DNA from: an uncultured Prevotella sp.
GTDB lineage: Bacteria > Bacteroidota > Bacteroidia > Bacteroidales > Bacteroidaceae
Length of the DNA stretch: 64,000 bases
Direction: 5' to 3'
Assembly (NCBI GenBank): GCA_944321295.1
Contig: CALUKU010000001.1
Location: 1-64,000 of the forward strand
Below are positions 1 through 9,490 of this stretch, in pieces. The notes under the pieces were generated by a model. The model was not told where the DNA came from and did no database searches. It was given only the letters and a program-made list of their open reading frames with translations. A program made the translations under genes and the position numbers. Position 1 is the stretch's first letter, and every line of letters starts with the position of its first letter.

Positions 1-1
1 A

Positions 2-139
2 TTCTTTTCCATAAAGCAAAGGTCGGAATTATTAGGGATTTTGAAAAATAAATCCCCACTGAATTTCTACTGCCCCCAAATGGGCCAACGTGAACGAATG
101 CGCGTGATCGGCTCAATGGGTAATAGTTTAGGGGAATAG
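2..139 (+). CDS. possible 3' end of a gene cut by the window edge
   Basis: This frame is open from the first bases of the window to a TAG at 137-139, giving about 45 codons with no internal stop. The last residues read roughly YCPQMGQRERMRVIGSMG. I do not recognise the family. An open stretch this short can arise by chance, so it is only a candidate for the C-terminus of a gene starting outside the window. It would converge on the minus-strand protease gene that ends at 228. The 88 bases between them show no clear terminator. Confidence 0.3.
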   Translation, partial: FFSIKQRSELLGILKNKSPLNFYCPQMGQRERMRVIGSMGNSLGE

Positions 140-227
140 CAATAGCATGATACCGTTGCCATGGACTTCTTTACGAGCGTTCGGCAAGGTGATATTTATG
201 GCATACTATGAATGATAAGAGCCTTGA

Positions 228-1424
228 CTAATGTGTGGCTTTATACCATTTTGTGTTGATGGCATCAGCTTTGACGCTATTGTTTTTTGTCGGGTCTGAT
301 ATTGTTATACCAGAGAATGTTTTTATTGGAATTGTGTGTTTTGTATAGTTGGAATAATAAGTTTCCGTGTGAGCCTTGTATGGTATGAGGCGTGATAATT
401 GCTCATTAAATGCTGATAACAGTGATTGGTCTTTGCATAAATGAGCGACATAATCCCCAAAATCGAAAAAGACAGTGGGTGATAATCCGTCAAGGGTTTG
501 TATGCCAGATGTATCATCAAGTCCGTTGGGGTATGCCATGTTAATTTCATGCATGATGGCAACCATGGTTTCTATTTCGCGGCAATCCGTTACGCCGATT
601 GTTCCACATGGAGGAATGAACGATGAATAGAATGTATAAAAACCATTTACTATTTCTTCATAATTGTTGTTTAGTAGTGCAATTCCTATTTTTGAATAAG
701 GCATGCCGTAACTCATTATTTCGGAAGTTGATGCTATTAGATATTTTGTAACGTTTTTGAGTTCATACGCCGTTTCTATGTTAGACATGTAGCAGTCGTC
801 AAATAAGATGTATTCCATTTTTATATTAGCGCCGTTAATGCCTTCGGTTAGTGTTGATACGTCTGTTTGGTAACGGCTGTCACTTGAATGGCCGAAAAAT
901 CGAGTGGGGTATGAAATAGCATTGCTTTCAAGCAACCTTGTCCTTGTTGTTACTTGTGTGCCGGCTGGAATCCATCCCATGCCGTGACAACCTATGGTCA
1001 TGGCATAAGTATCTGCTGGTGCGGCTCCGATTGCATCTAATAAAATTGATGTAATTCCCTGGCTTGTCGTGTAATTACATTCGTTGAAAGTATAATGCTT
1101 TAATGTGTCGCGGAGGCATTTGCCTTTGTTGTATGATATTCTTATCAGGTTTGACGAAGATGTGTTTTCAGATATGAACACGATTAGCGAGTTGCCTTTA
1201 AGCCCCTCATTGTTGCATATTGCTTGCTCAAAGTCAGAAATGTTGTTCAGAAAATCTTTATATATCAAAGAACCAGACCATGGCATGTACATGATTACCG
1301 TCTGTTGGGATGTCGTAGGATAATCGGGGTATGGATTATCTTCATTGCATGAAGAAAAGATGAATGGGGTAATCAGAATTGAAACAATGGTGATGATACT
1401 ATTGGAAAAAAGTTTCCTATTCAT
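228..1424 (-). CDS. clostripain-like cysteine protease, lipoprotein (peptidase C11)
   Basis: Predicted secreted cysteine peptidase of the clostripain (C11) family, 398 aa. The frame opens 24 codons upstream, but the Met at 1424 directly precedes a lipoprotein signal (hydrophobic residues 9-22, lipobox FSSC with Cys26), so that start is chosen. The probable catalytic dyad is visible: His147 in GCHGMGW and Cys211 in FDDCYMSNIE, the usual C11 His/Cys arrangement. Clostripains cleave after basic residues, and Bacteroidetes encode many surface-anchored versions; the substrate here cannot be inferred. It lies downstream of valS in the same direction but behind that gene's terminator, so it is probably transcribed separately. 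No clear TAnnTTTG promoter was found. Confidence 0.85.
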   Translation of the reverse strand: MNRKLFSNSIITIVSILITPFIFSSCNEDNPYPDYPTTSQQTVIMYMPWSGSLIYKDFLNNISDFEQAICNNEGLKGNSLIVFISENTSSSNLIRISYNKGKCLRDTLKHYTFNECNYTTSQGITSILLDAIGAAPADTYAMTIGCHGMGWIPAGTQVTTRTRLLESNAISYPTRFFGHSSDSRYQTDVSTLTEGINGANIKMEYILFDDCYMSNIETAYELKNVTKYLIASTSEIMSYGMPYSKIGIALLNNNYEEIVNGFYTFYSSFIPPCGTIGVTDCREIETMVAIMHEINMAYPNGLDDTSGIQTLDGLSPTVFFDFGDYVAHLCKDQSLLSAFNEQLSRLIPYKAHTETYYSNYTKHTIPIKTFSGITISDPTKNNSVKADAINTKWYKATH

Positions 1425-1461
1425 GTCGTGTACTATAAAATTAAGGTCAGGTATGCAAAGT

Positions 1462-1503
1462 AAAAACGTGTCGGCAATTAACTTTATTGCCGACACGTTT
1501 CTT
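1462..1503 (-). terminator. intrinsic terminator of valS
   Basis: Perfect 15-base inverted repeat (1464-1478 with 1486-1500) around a 7-base loop, just after the valS stop at 1510. On the minus strand the second arm runs into five T residues. Confidence 0.85.
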
Positions 1504-1509
1504 GTTAAT

Positions 1510-4152
1510 TTATTTTAGTTTGCTTTTCAATTCGGCCAAAGATGTTCTCAAAGCCTTGATTTTTTCTTCAGAGTCACTTTGCTTTTTTCTTTCTAAAGCG
1601 ACTACTGCTTCAGGGGCGTTTGCAACAAATCTCTCGTTTGAAAGCTTTTTCATGACACCGGCAAGGAAGCCTTCGAGATGTTTCAGCTGAGCTTCCTGCT
1701 TTTCTATTTCAGCATCGATGTCAATGAGGCTTCCGATAGGAATTGCGTATTCATCCGTGCCGATCATAAATTGTACGGTGTCGGGAGATTTCTCAGCAAC
1801 ATTCTCTACTCCTTCAAGATTGGCCATCTTAACCAATATGTCATTATATTGGGCATAATTATTTATATTGATGGCTTGCAGCTTAAGTTTTTCTTTTGGA
1901 GATATGTTCTTTTGGTTCCTTACCATCCTGACGTTGCTGATAATCTGTTTCACCATCTCGATTTCGTTCGTGATTGCGTTATCTTCATCGTCAGGTGAAG
2001 GTATTGCCAATTTATCAAGCATAATGCTCTCGCCTGGTTTCCTATCATATATGTGTTGCCAGAGTTCCTCGGTTATGAACGGCATGAACGGATGCAACAT
2101 TTTTAGCAACCCGTTGAAGAAGCCCAACGTCATGTCATAAGTGGTGCGGTCGATAGGTTCTCCGTATGCAGGCTTGACCATTTCGAGATACCAGCTTGAG
2201 AACTCATCCCAAAACAGGCGGTATACCACCATAAGTGCTTCGGATATGCGGTATTTCTTAAATAAGTCGTCAAGTTCGGCGTTAGTGAGCCTCATTTTGG
2301 CTTCAAACCATTTGACGGCAATCTTGTTGACGTTAGGTTGCTTATTGTCAGCTATTTCCCAACCTTTTACGAGGCGAAAGGCGTTCCATATTTTGTTATT
2401 GAAATTTCGTCCTTGTTCACAAAGATTTTCGTCAAACAAGATATCATTACCGGCAGGTGCGGAGAGCATCATTCCCATACGCACACCGTCGGCTCCGAAT
2501 TTGTCTATCAGTTCTAACGGGTCAGGGCTGTTACCGAGGCTCTTGCTCATTTTACGTCCAAGCTTGTCGCGTACGATGCCTGTGAAATATACGTTCTTGA
2601 AGGGCATTGTGCCACGGTATTCGTATCCGGCCATTATCATGCGGGCAACCCAGAAGAAGATTATATCCGGGCCTGTTACGAGATCTGACGTCGGATAATA
2701 ATATTTAACGTCTTCATTCTCCGGGTTATTGATACCGTCAAATACGGAAATTGGCCAAAGCCATGATGAGAACCACGTGTCAAGGCAATCATCGTCTTGC
2801 TTCAAATCGTTGATTGTGAGGTTGGCGTTTCCGCTTTTCTTGATGGCTTGTTCCAATGCTTTTTCGGGAGTTTCAGCTACGACAAATCCCCCATTGTCAG
2901 GCAAATAGTAAGCCGGTATGCGATGTCCCCACCAAAGTTGGCGGCTAATGCACCAATCCTTAATGTTCTCAAGCCAGTGGCGGTAAGTGTTTTTATATTT
3001 TGCCGGATAGAATTTTATATTGTCGTTCATCACAGGCGCAAGTGCTATGTCGGCAAAATGCTGCATCTTCAGGAACCATTGGGTTGAAAGCTTAGGCTCT
3101 ATAGGTACGTTGGTTCTTTCAGAGAAACCTACTTTGTTGGTATAGTCTTCAACTTTTTCCATCAATCCCGCGTCAGCCAAGTCTTTTTCTATCTGCTTAC
3201 GCACGTCCATACGATCCATACCGACGTATAATCCGGCAGCTTCGGAGATTGTGCCGTTATCGTTGAAGATGTCAATAGTTTCGAGATTATGCTTAAGTCC
3301 CAACGCATGGTCGTTAATATCATGCGCCGGAGTTACTTTAAGGCAGCCGGTACCGAATTCCATGTCGACATAATCATCCTCGATGACAGGTATTTGCCTG
3401 TTAACAAGCGGAACGATTACATGCTTGCCTTTGAGCCATGTGTTTTTAGGATCTTTAGGGTTGATGCACATGGCCGTGTCGCCCATGATTGTTTCAGGAC
3501 GTGTCGTTGCGACAACGGCATATTTGCCGGGTTCCTCAACAACCATGTAGCGGAGATAATAAAGTTTGCTGTGCTCTTCTTTGTAAATCACCTCCTCGTC
3601 GCTGAGTGCGGTCTGTGCCTTAGGATCCCAGTTGACCATTCGCACTCCACGGTAAATCAGACCTTTGTCGTATAAGTCGCAGAATACTTTTATTACTCCC
3701 CTTGAGCGCTTCTCGTCCATGGTGAAAGCAGTGCGGTCCCAGTCGCAGCTTGCGCCAAGTTTTCTTAATTGTTTTAATATTATGCCGCCGTGTTCGTTCG
3801 TCCAATCCCATGCGTGCTGCAGGAATTCGTCACGTGTCAGGTCTGTCTTTTTTATTCCTTGTTGAGCCAGTTTGTTCACTACCTTGGCTTCCGTTGCGAT
3901 TGAAGCATGGTCTGTGCCTGGTACCCAACAGGCGTTCTTGCCTTCCATTCTCGCACGTCTTACAAGGATGTCTTGTATCGTGTTATTGAGCATGTGCCCC
4001 ATGTGCAGGACACCGGTGACATTTGGGGGAGGTATGACTACGGTGTATGGTTCACGATTGTCGGGTTTGCTACTGAACAACTTGTTGTCAAGCCAATATT
4101 GATACCATTTCGACTCGACTTCTTTCGGGTCGTATTTGCTTGCTAATTCCAT
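1510..4152 (-). CDS. valS: valyl-tRNA synthetase
   Basis: Charges tRNA-Val with valine in the cytoplasm (class Ia synthetase). 880 aa, full length for the family. The HIGH-type signature HMGH is at residues 50-53, after PPPNVTG, and KMSKS is present around residue 540 ([10 protein letters not shown]). The editing domain and anticodon-binding region follow in order, and the last ~65 residues form the usual C-terminal coiled coil ([14 protein letters not shown] onwards). The frame extends 17 codons further upstream, but the Met at 4152 ([13 protein letters not shown]) matches the family start. It is divergent from mazG, with overlapping promoter motifs between them, and ends in a strong terminator. 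Confidence 0.97.
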   Translation of the reverse strand: MELASKYDPKEVESKWYQYWLDNKLFSSKPDNREPYTVVIPPPNVTGVLHMGHMLNNTIQDILVRRARMEGKNACWVPGTDHASIATEAKVVNKLAQQGIKKTDLTRDEFLQHAWDWTNEHGGIILKQLRKLGASCDWDRTAFTMDEKRSRGVIKVFCDLYDKGLIYRGVRMVNWDPKAQTALSDEEVIYKEEHSKLYYLRYMVVEEPGKYAVVATTRPETIMGDTAMCINPKDPKNTWLKGKHVIVPLVNRQIPVIEDDYVDMEFGTGCLKVTPAHDINDHALGLKHNLETIDIFNDNGTISEAAGLYVGMDRMDVRKQIEKDLADAGLMEKVEDYTNKVGFSERTNVPIEPKLSTQWFLKMQHFADIALAPVMNDNIKFYPAKYKNTYRHWLENIKDWCISRQLWWGHRIPAYYLPDNGGFVVAETPEKALEQAIKKSGNANLTINDLKQDDDCLDTWFSSWLWPISVFDGINNPENEDVKYYYPTSDLVTGPDIIFFWVARMIMAGYEYRGTMPFKNVYFTGIVRDKLGRKMSKSLGNSPDPLELIDKFGADGVRMGMMLSAPAGNDILFDENLCEQGRNFNNKIWNAFRLVKGWEIADNKQPNVNKIAVKWFEAKMRLTNAELDDLFKKYRISEALMVVYRLFWDEFSSWYLEMVKPAYGEPIDRTTYDMTLGFFNGLLKMLHPFMPFITEELWQHIYDRKPGESIMLDKLAIPSPDDEDNAITNEIEMVKQIISNVRMVRNQKNISPKEKLKLQAININNYAQYNDILVKMANLEGVENVAEKSPDTVQFMIGTDEYAIPIGSLIDIDAEIEKQEAQLKHLEGFLAGVMKKLSNERFVANAPEAVVALERKKQSDSEEKIKALRTSLAELKSKLK

Positions 4153-4192
4153 TTGTATGTGATAATTAAACTTTATTCGACAAAAAACGATG

Positions 4193-4230
4193 CAAATGTA
4201 CAAAATATTCGTTTAAATTATCTACATTTG
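4193..4230. promoter_or_regulatory. back-to-back -7 motifs for valS and mazG
   Basis: TACATTTG occurs on the minus strand at 4193-4200 (towards valS) and on the plus strand at 4223-4230 (towards mazG). Each fits the Bacteroidetes -7 consensus TAnnTTTG. Neither has a clear TTTG -33 box, and the region where each -33 box should lie overlaps the other's -7 element. Confidence 0.55.
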
Positions 4231-4249
4231 CACGGTTAAAATCATATTT

Positions 4250-5038
4250 ATGCATACAAGAGAAGAGAAATTAGAGGCTTTCGGGCGTTTGTTGGACGTG
4301 CTTGATACATTAAGGGTTAAATGTCCATGGGACAGGAAACAGACAAACGAGAGTCTTAGGCCTAATACGATAGAGGAAACTTTCGAGTTGTGTGACGCCT
4401 TGATGAAAGATGACAAGAATAACATTTGTAAGGAATTAGGCGATGTCATGCTGCATGTTTGTTTCTATGCGTTGATTGGCAGTGAAACAGGTGATTTCGA
4501 TATAGCGGATGTATGTAATAACGAGGCTGAAAAGCTTATATTCAGGCATCCTCATGTATATGGAAACGTTAAGGCCGATACGGCCGAGAAGGTGACCGAA
4601 AATTGGGAGCAGATAAAGCTGAAGGAAAAAGACGGAAATAAAAGGGTTCTCTCGGGTGTGCCTGACGCCCTGCCGTCGTTGATAAAGGCTTATAGAATAC
4701 AGGACAAGGCTCGTAACGTAGGATTTGATTGGGAAGATAAAATTGACGTGTGGAAAAAAGTTCGTGAGGAATTAGACGAGCTTGAAACGGAGTTGCGTAA
4801 AGAAGATAAGGATAAGTCGACCAAGGAACTTGGCGACTTTTTGTTCAGCGTTATTAACGCTGCACGCCTTTATCATCTGAACCCTGACAATGCTCTTGAA
4901 CACACAAACCAGAAGTTCATACGACGTTTCAACTATATAGAGGACCATTCCATAAAAGCAGGCAAGCCTTTGTCTGAAATGACATTGGAAGAGATGGATG
5001 CATTGTGGAACGAGGCTAAGGCCATGGAGAATAAATAA
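4250..5038 (+). CDS. mazG: nucleoside triphosphate pyrophosphohydrolase MazG
   Basis: House-cleaning enzyme that hydrolyses (d)NTPs to (d)NMPs and pyrophosphate. 262 aa, the usual length of the two-domain MazG. The N-terminal domain carries the metal-binding helices (EETFELCDAL, then KELGDVMLH around residues 44-70). A second copy near residues 175-205 (EELDELETEL, KELGDFLFS) shows the tandem architecture. A TACATTTG -7 element lies about 20 bases upstream of the start, so the leader is short. The next gene (lipoprotein at 5056) follows after 17 bases, and rnz after that, so these three are likely co-transcribed. Confidence 0.93.
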   Translation: MHTREEKLEAFGRLLDVLDTLRVKCPWDRKQTNESLRPNTIEETFELCDALMKDDKNNICKELGDVMLHVCFYALIGSETGDFDIADVCNNEAEKLIFRHPHVYGNVKADTAEKVTENWEQIKLKEKDGNKRVLSGVPDALPSLIKAYRIQDKARNVGFDWEDKIDVWKKVREELDELETELRKEDKDKSTKELGDFLFSVINAARLYHLNPDNALEHTNQKFIRRFNYIEDHSIKAGKPLSEMTLEEMDALWNEAKAMENK

Positions 5039-5055
5039 AAAAGACCATAATAGTT

Positions 5056-5655
5056 ATGAAGAAAAGTTTTGGTGGCATAATCTTGCTTTTGACAATTCTT
5101 GTTGTTGCCGGTTGTAATGACAAGAAGGTAAACACTCCCGTAATGGAGATAATGGAAGACAGTATGATTGTCGACACGACCGTATACGGTCGTTGCGGCG
5201 ACGGTACGGCCATGCATACGTTGGAGTTGGTTACTGATAAAGGTGACACTATTGTTTACACGCTTGAAGGATTGGACACTTGTGCCAGTGTGCAGGGCGG
5301 ATTGTTCGTCGGCGACCGCATCGCTGTTATAGGCGAGCGCGTTGAAGGCCTAAATGAAGAAATGTTTGCCAAGAAAGTTATAAACCTGACCTCGTTGCAA
5401 GGTGTATGGACAAGTCTTGACAAGAAGTTTGAGATACTTGACGGTGGTTCGGTCGTTAGTGATATGGGTGAGCCGCAGCCGTATACGGAGTGGAAGATTT
5501 TGAACGGTAAGCTTGTTTTACCGCCTGATACGTTTGACATCTACCAATTAGGCCCGGATTCATTGTATCTGGAAAACGACAAAGGTATTTATGGTTACAA
5601 GCGTGTGCTTAATAACGCTAAGCCGAAACAGGAGGCGGCAGCCAAAAAGAATTGA
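5056..5655 (+). CDS. lipocalin-like lipoprotein
   Basis: 199-aa predicted lipoprotein: positively charged MKKS, a hydrophobic stretch, and a lipobox ending VVAGC with Cys20. The mature part is small and beta-rich. The C-terminal half (VWTSLDKKFEIL, EWKILNGKLVLP, DSLYLENDKGIY) resembles the lipocalin-like repeats common in small Bacteroidetes lipoproteins, where a reporter-strand pattern scores how much of a value is set. The family assignment is tentative and the ligand is unknown. It sits between mazG and rnz and its TGA overlaps the rnz ATG by one base, so translational coupling is likely. Confidence 0.7.
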   Translation: MKKSFGGIILLLTILVVAGCNDKKVNTPVMEIMEDSMIVDTTVYGRCGDGTAMHTLELVTDKGDTIVYTLEGLDTCASVQGGLFVGDRIAVIGERVEGLNEEMFAKKVINLTSLQGVWTSLDKKFEILDGGSVVSDMGEPQPYTEWKILNGKLVLPPDTFDIYQLGPDSLYLENDKGIYGYKRVLNNAKPKQEAAAKKN

Positions 5656-6569
5656 TGCAGCCGTTCAGAGTGAAAATATTGGGATGCGGTAGCGCATTGC
5701 CAACCTTAAAACATTATCCGTCATCACAACTTGTTGAGATAAGGGACAAGGTTTTTATGATAGATTGTGGTGAGGGAACGCAGATTCAGGTACGGCGTGC
5801 GCGGTTGCATTTTAATAAGATATCATCCATTTTTATTTCACATTTACACGGCGACCATTGTTTCGGTTTGATCGGGCTGATTTCTACATTGGGTATGTTG
5901 GGACGCACATGCCCGTTGCATGTGTTTGCCCCTAAGGAACTTGGCGATTTGTTGGAGCGTCAGTTGGACTTTTTTTGTAAAGGTCTGGAGTATGACGTTT
6001 GTTTTCACGGCGTTGATACAGATGTGGCAGGCGTCGTGTATGAGGATAAGAGCGTATTTGTGAAATCGATACCATTGAATCATCGTATAGCATGTTGTGG
6101 TTATATGTTTGTTGAAAAGCCAACGCTGCCGCATATACGAAGGGATATGATTGATTTCTACAATATCCCGGTTTGGTATCGTAACAACATAAAAAACGGA
6201 GCAGACTGGACTACGCCTGACGGTCAAGTCATTCCAAATAATCTTCTTACCAAGCCTGCCGATCCCGTGCGTTCTTACGCTTATTGTTCTGATACGAAAT
6301 ATATGCCGGAACTTCATAAGTTTGTTGCCGGTGTAGACTTGCTTTATCATGAGGCTACGTATTGTAGTGATAATGAATTGAGAGCAGAGAAATATTTCCA
6401 TAGTACGGCAAGACAGGCTGCGCAGGTGGCTCTTGACGCAGGTGTTAAGAAATTGTTGTTGGGACATTTCTCCGCTCGATACAATGATGAGGATATGATT
6501 CTTGAAGAGGCCCGGCAAGTGTTTCCTAATGTCGCTTTGGCAAATGAAATGGATGTTTTTGACGTGTAA
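5655..6569 (+). CDS. rnz: ribonuclease Z
   Basis: Metallo-beta-lactamase-fold endonuclease that trims the 3' end of pre-tRNA. 304 aa, typical of the short form. The zinc motif HLHGDH is at residues 63-68; further metal ligands are in YCSDTKY, YHEATY and GHFSARY. The ATG at 5655 overlaps the upstream TGA by one base (TGATG). A TTG at 5652 would add one residue and is less likely. The tRNA gene in this window does not encode CCA, so 3' trimming by RNase Z followed by CCA addition is consistent with this genome. Confidence 0.95.
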   Translation: MQPFRVKILGCGSALPTLKHYPSSQLVEIRDKVFMIDCGEGTQIQVRRARLHFNKISSIFISHLHGDHCFGLIGLISTLGMLGRTCPLHVFAPKELGDLLERQLDFFCKGLEYDVCFHGVDTDVAGVVYEDKSVFVKSIPLNHRIACCGYMFVEKPTLPHIRRDMIDFYNIPVWYRNNIKNGADWTTPDGQVIPNNLLTKPADPVRSYAYCSDTKYMPELHKFVAGVDLLYHEATYCSDNELRAEKYFHSTARQAAQVALDAGVKKLLLGHFSARYNDEDMILEEARQVFPNVALANEMDVFDV

Positions 6570-6591
6570 AAGTAAAAAAATATCCGTAAAT

Positions 6592-6623
6592 TTTGGAACT
6601 ATAATAAAATAACTGTATCTTTG
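6592..6623 (+). promoter_or_regulatory. Bacteroidetes-type promoter
   Basis: TTTG at 6592-6595, a 20-base spacer, then TATCTTTG at 6616-6623. This matches the sigma-ABfr consensus and would drive the small secreted protein at 6645 and the L,D-transpeptidase behind it. Confidence 0.8.
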
Positions 6624-6644
6624 CCGTAATAATAAGGATGATTT

Positions 6645-6953
6645 ATGGCAAGATTTTTACTGACATTCGCTTTTACGGCAACGTTGTTGCTGTGTGTGCC
6701 TGCTGTAAGCAAGGCTAATACGGCTATTGAGGTTATTGAAAATGACTTTGAAGACGTTGCAATATCTGTAAAGTCTTCAACGGTTTACGTGAAAAATGCT
6801 AACGGCGAAATGCTTTATGTTTACAATGTTGCAGGTGTGCGTGTTGTGAGCATTAAGGTTGACGGACAAGATCGTCATTATGATTTGAATTTGCCGAAGG
6901 GATGTTATATTGTAAAAGTAGGTAAGAAAGTAAGGAAAGTATCTATAAAGTAG
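6645..6953 (+). CDS. small secreted protein resembling an isolated T9SS C-terminal sorting domain
   Basis: 102 aa. Residues 1-24 are a signal peptide (MARFLLTFAFTATLLLCVPAVS, then KANT). The remainder is one small beta-rich domain, with YVYNVAGVRVVSIKV, then LPKGCYIVKVGKKVRKVSIK to the end. This is the pattern of the type A C-terminal sorting domain (strand, NVAGxxV, LxxGxYxVxV, basic VxI end) used by the type IX secretion system. Normally it follows a large cargo; here almost nothing precedes it. It could be a stand-alone domain, a decayed cargo protein or an unrelated beta protein. It has its own promoter and is followed 25 bases later by the L,D-transpeptidase. Confidence 0.6.
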   Translation: MARFLLTFAFTATLLLCVPAVSKANTAIEVIENDFEDVAISVKSSTVYVKNANGEMLYVYNVAGVRVVSIKVDGQDRHYDLNLPKGCYIVKVGKKVRKVSIK

Positions 6954-6978
6954 TGTAATTATTTACCTTATTATTATT

Positions 6979-8508
6979 TTGTCAAAAATCATTCTGTTCC
7001 TTTTATTGTTTGTCGTGGCCGTGTTGTCGTCATGTAATGACGATATACGTGGACGTTATGACGATTTGACTTTATCTTCATTCTCAGCGTTGTCAAAAGA
7101 GGAATATGTGTTGGATGCGAGCCTTGTACGTGATAACGTTTGTGCTTTTGCTGGAAGCGGCGGTTCTGTCAACGGAGTAGGAAAGTTTATTAAAGATTAT
7201 TATTCATCCGGAAGTCCTTTTATTTGGTTGACACGTTCAGGATTGTGTGAGCGTGCCGACACTTTGCTGTCGGCATTGCGTAAGGCCGGTCATTATGGTT
7301 TTGATACTTTAAAATTACGTGTACCACAGATACATGACGACTTGTATCGTATGCGGACGCTTGATTTTGATGGTGAAAGCGGCAACGTCAATACCGTAGC
7401 TTCACGGCTTGAGTATAATCTGACGAGGGCATATTTTATCTATACGTCAGGGCTACGCTTCGGATTGGTTAACCCAGACTATATTTATAACAATTTTGAA
7501 AAATACGAAGTTGATTCTGTCACAGTACGTTTCCGTCGGCTTTCGGATTTGCGGGTTGAACGGCCAGGACAGACTTTCTATACCGGCGCCGTAAGAAAAG
7601 CTTTTGTGGATAGCGTCGGTGGATACATAAATTCTTTGCATCCGCATAACGATTTATATACGTTGCTTGTAGGGCGTTTGTCGGCTACCCATGGTGATTC
7701 AGCCAAAAGGGCAAAGTTGTTGTGTAATTTGGAGCGCTGCCGGTGGCGTGTTAAGGCGTTGCCGGGTGAACACACGAAGTATGTTGAAGTTAATGTTCCG
7801 TCATATTCATTGCGTGCGGTTGACGGTGACGGCGTTGTTATGATGCGGACTATTTGCGGTGCTTTAGACACTAAGACGCCGTTGCTTGCCAGCAAGATTA
7901 CACGTATGGACGTTAATCCGCAGTGGATTGTGCCTAAAAGCATTTCAAAAGGCTTTTGTGGAAATTATGCTTATATGCATAAAATGGGTATGTTTGTTTT
8001 TGATAAACGTAAGGGCAAGCTGGCGCCAGAAGAGGTTTCACCTTTAAAAATAGCCCAAGGCGAGCAGTATATAATCCAAGCCGGAGGGCCAAAGAATTCA
8101 CTCGGCCGAATAATATTCCGTTTCGATAATGGATTTTCAGTGTTTTTACATGATACATCATCACCATGGGTCTTTAATCGGGCCAACAGGGCTGCGAGCC
8201 ATGGTTGTGTAAGAGTGGAGAAACCGTATGATTTGGCTTTGTTCTTGCTTGGCGACGTCGATGAAAAATTGAAAGACAGGTTGAAATATTCGATGACAGT
8301 CGATTTCATTAATGATGCCGACTCCCTTGCTAAAAGAAAAATCGATCGTAAGCGCTTGATTAATTCCATACCCGTGAATGAGCCTGTGCCTTTGTTCATA
8401 ACTTATTATACCATATATTACGGCCAAGGCGGCGGACTTGAGGATTATGCTGACGTATACGGTTATGACGAGGTATTGTGGAAGAGTTTGAAGCTGTTTG
8501 TCAAGTGA
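6979..8508 (+). CDS. L,D-transpeptidase (YkuD domain), lipoprotein
   Basis: 509-aa predicted peptidoglycan cross-linking enzyme on the periplasmic side. It appears to start at TTG 6979, because a lipoprotein signal begins directly there (MSKIILFLLLFVVAVLSSC, Cys19). The N-terminal half matches the scaffold domain of YcbB-like enzymes. The C-terminal YkuD motif reads ASHGCVRVE with the catalytic Cys at about residue 410. These enzymes form 3-3 cross-links or attach proteins to peptidoglycan. Only 10 bases separate its stop from the ECF sigma gene, so a link between wall remodelling and envelope-stress control is plausible. The TTG start is the main uncertainty. Confidence 0.88.
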   Translation: MSKIILFLLLFVVAVLSSCNDDIRGRYDDLTLSSFSALSKEEYVLDASLVRDNVCAFAGSGGSVNGVGKFIKDYYSSGSPFIWLTRSGLCERADTLLSALRKAGHYGFDTLKLRVPQIHDDLYRMRTLDFDGESGNVNTVASRLEYNLTRAYFIYTSGLRFGLVNPDYIYNNFEKYEVDSVTVRFRRLSDLRVERPGQTFYTGAVRKAFVDSVGGYINSLHPHNDLYTLLVGRLSATHGDSAKRAKLLCNLERCRWRVKALPGEHTKYVEVNVPSYSLRAVDGDGVVMMRTICGALDTKTPLLASKITRMDVNPQWIVPKSISKGFCGNYAYMHKMGMFVFDKRKGKLAPEEVSPLKIAQGEQYIIQAGGPKNSLGRIIFRFDNGFSVFLHDTSSPWVFNRANRAASHGCVRVEKPYDLALFLLGDVDEKLKDRLKYSMTVDFINDADSLAKRKIDRKRLINSIPVNEPVPLFITYYTIYYGQGGGLEDYADVYGYDEVLWKSLKLFVK

Positions 8509-8518
8509 GTAAGCACAT

Positions 8519-9058
8519 ATGTTGGGTGATGAGGAAATAATACGGATGTTGATGTCTGAAACGACAAGACGCCGTGCGTTTGACATTATTGTCAGAACGT
8601 ATGGCGAATGTCTGTATTGGAAAATCAGGTACATCGTGCTTTCGCATGACGATGCGGATGATGTGTTGCAGAACACATTCCTTAAGGCCTGGAACAATAT
8701 AACATCTTTCCGCGGCAAGTCAAAACTACAGACATGGTTGTGCAGTATTGCCATAAACGAGGCCTTGGATTTCTTACGGAAAAATAAGAAACACGGAGGA
8801 AATACCGATGATTATTTATCAGTGTCTGACCGGTTGACGGCCGACGAATATTTCGACGGCGACCGTGCCCACGCCATGTTGATGCAGGCTGTGGCGGCAT
8901 TGCCTGAAGTGCAAAGAACCGTGTTTAATCTAAGGTATTTCGATAACATGAAATACAGTGAGATAAGTAAGATGCTGAATACGTCTGAGGGTGCGTTAAA
9001 GGCTTCTTACCATATTGCCGTCAAGAAAATATCAGAATATTTTCATTTACAGGATTGA
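8519..9058 (+). CDS. ECF-type RNA polymerase sigma factor
   Basis: 179-aa group 4 sigma factor. Region 2 is in residues ~20-90 (DDADDVLQNTFLKAW, then FRGKSKLQTWLCSIAIN) and region 4 in residues ~125-175 (LPEVQRTVFNLRYFD, then YSEISKMLNTSEGALKASY), ending in the helix-turn-helix. No sensor domain is fused. The gene begins 10 bases after the L,D-transpeptidase and is followed by a small one-helix membrane protein and a CpxP-like protein, the common Bacteroidetes layout of sigma, anti-sigma and periplasmic partner. The regulon and the signal cannot be read from the sequence. Confidence 0.93.
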   Translation: MLGDEEIIRMLMSETTRRRAFDIIVRTYGECLYWKIRYIVLSHDDADDVLQNTFLKAWNNITSFRGKSKLQTWLCSIAINEALDFLRKNKKHGGNTDDYLSVSDRLTADEYFDGDRAHAMLMQAVAALPEVQRTVFNLRYFDNMKYSEISKMLNTSEGALKASYHIAVKKISEYFHLQD

Positions 9059-9084
9059 TTTTTCCATAATGGATTAAACTTTGT

Positions 9085-9098
9085 GGCTTAATGTCCGT
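9085..9098 (+). repeat. direct repeat, copy 1 (GGCTTAATGTCCGT)
   Basis: This exact 14-base word recurs at 9939-9952. The two copies bracket the anti-sigma-like and CpxP-like genes. Each copy lies outside coding sequence. Confidence 0.55.
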
Positions 9099-9121
9099 CA
9101 TTATAATAAAAGAGAAATATT

Positions 9122-9490
9122 ATGGAAAATGATTTCTTGATTGAACGGAAGTTCGGCAAGCAGAATTTTTTTAAGGTTCCGGACGGCTATTTCGACGGTT
9201 TAGTTGACTCTGTCGGAAGGAACATTGACCGTGCAGGAGCCTCCGTGCCGGCTAAAAAGATACGTCTGGTTAAGTTCAGGCGCATTGCTTGTGCGGCTTG
9301 CTTTGTTGCGGTTGTCGCGTGCGTGGCTGCATATTGGTCCGTGCGTGGCGGTTCCGTGGCTGGTGATGAGGAAGCTGTCGGCGGCGATATGGCGGTTGCG
9401 TCATATTCGGATGTGATAATCGACGAGATGTCAGATTACGCAATGCTTGATAATGATGACTTTTATTCTTTTATAGCAGAGGAACAATGA
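9122..9490 (+). CDS. probable anti-sigma factor, single-pass membrane protein
   Basis: 122 aa. The N-terminal ~50 residues carry the motif FFKVPDGYFDGLVDSV, often seen in proteins next to ECF sigma genes in Bacteroidales. One membrane segment follows at about residues 57-75 (ACAACFVAVVACVAAYW), then an acidic tail (EEAVGGDMA to FIAEEQ) placed outside the membrane. No zinc anti-sigma HxxxCxxC motif is visible, so the assignment rests on topology and position after the sigma gene. Its stop overlaps the next start by four bases (ATGA). Confidence 0.6.
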   Translation: MENDFLIERKFGKQNFFKVPDGYFDGLVDSVGRNIDRAGASVPAKKIRLVKFRRIACAACFVAVVACVAAYWSVRGGSVAGDEEAVGGDMAVASYSDVIIDEMSDYAMLDNDDFYSFIAEEQ

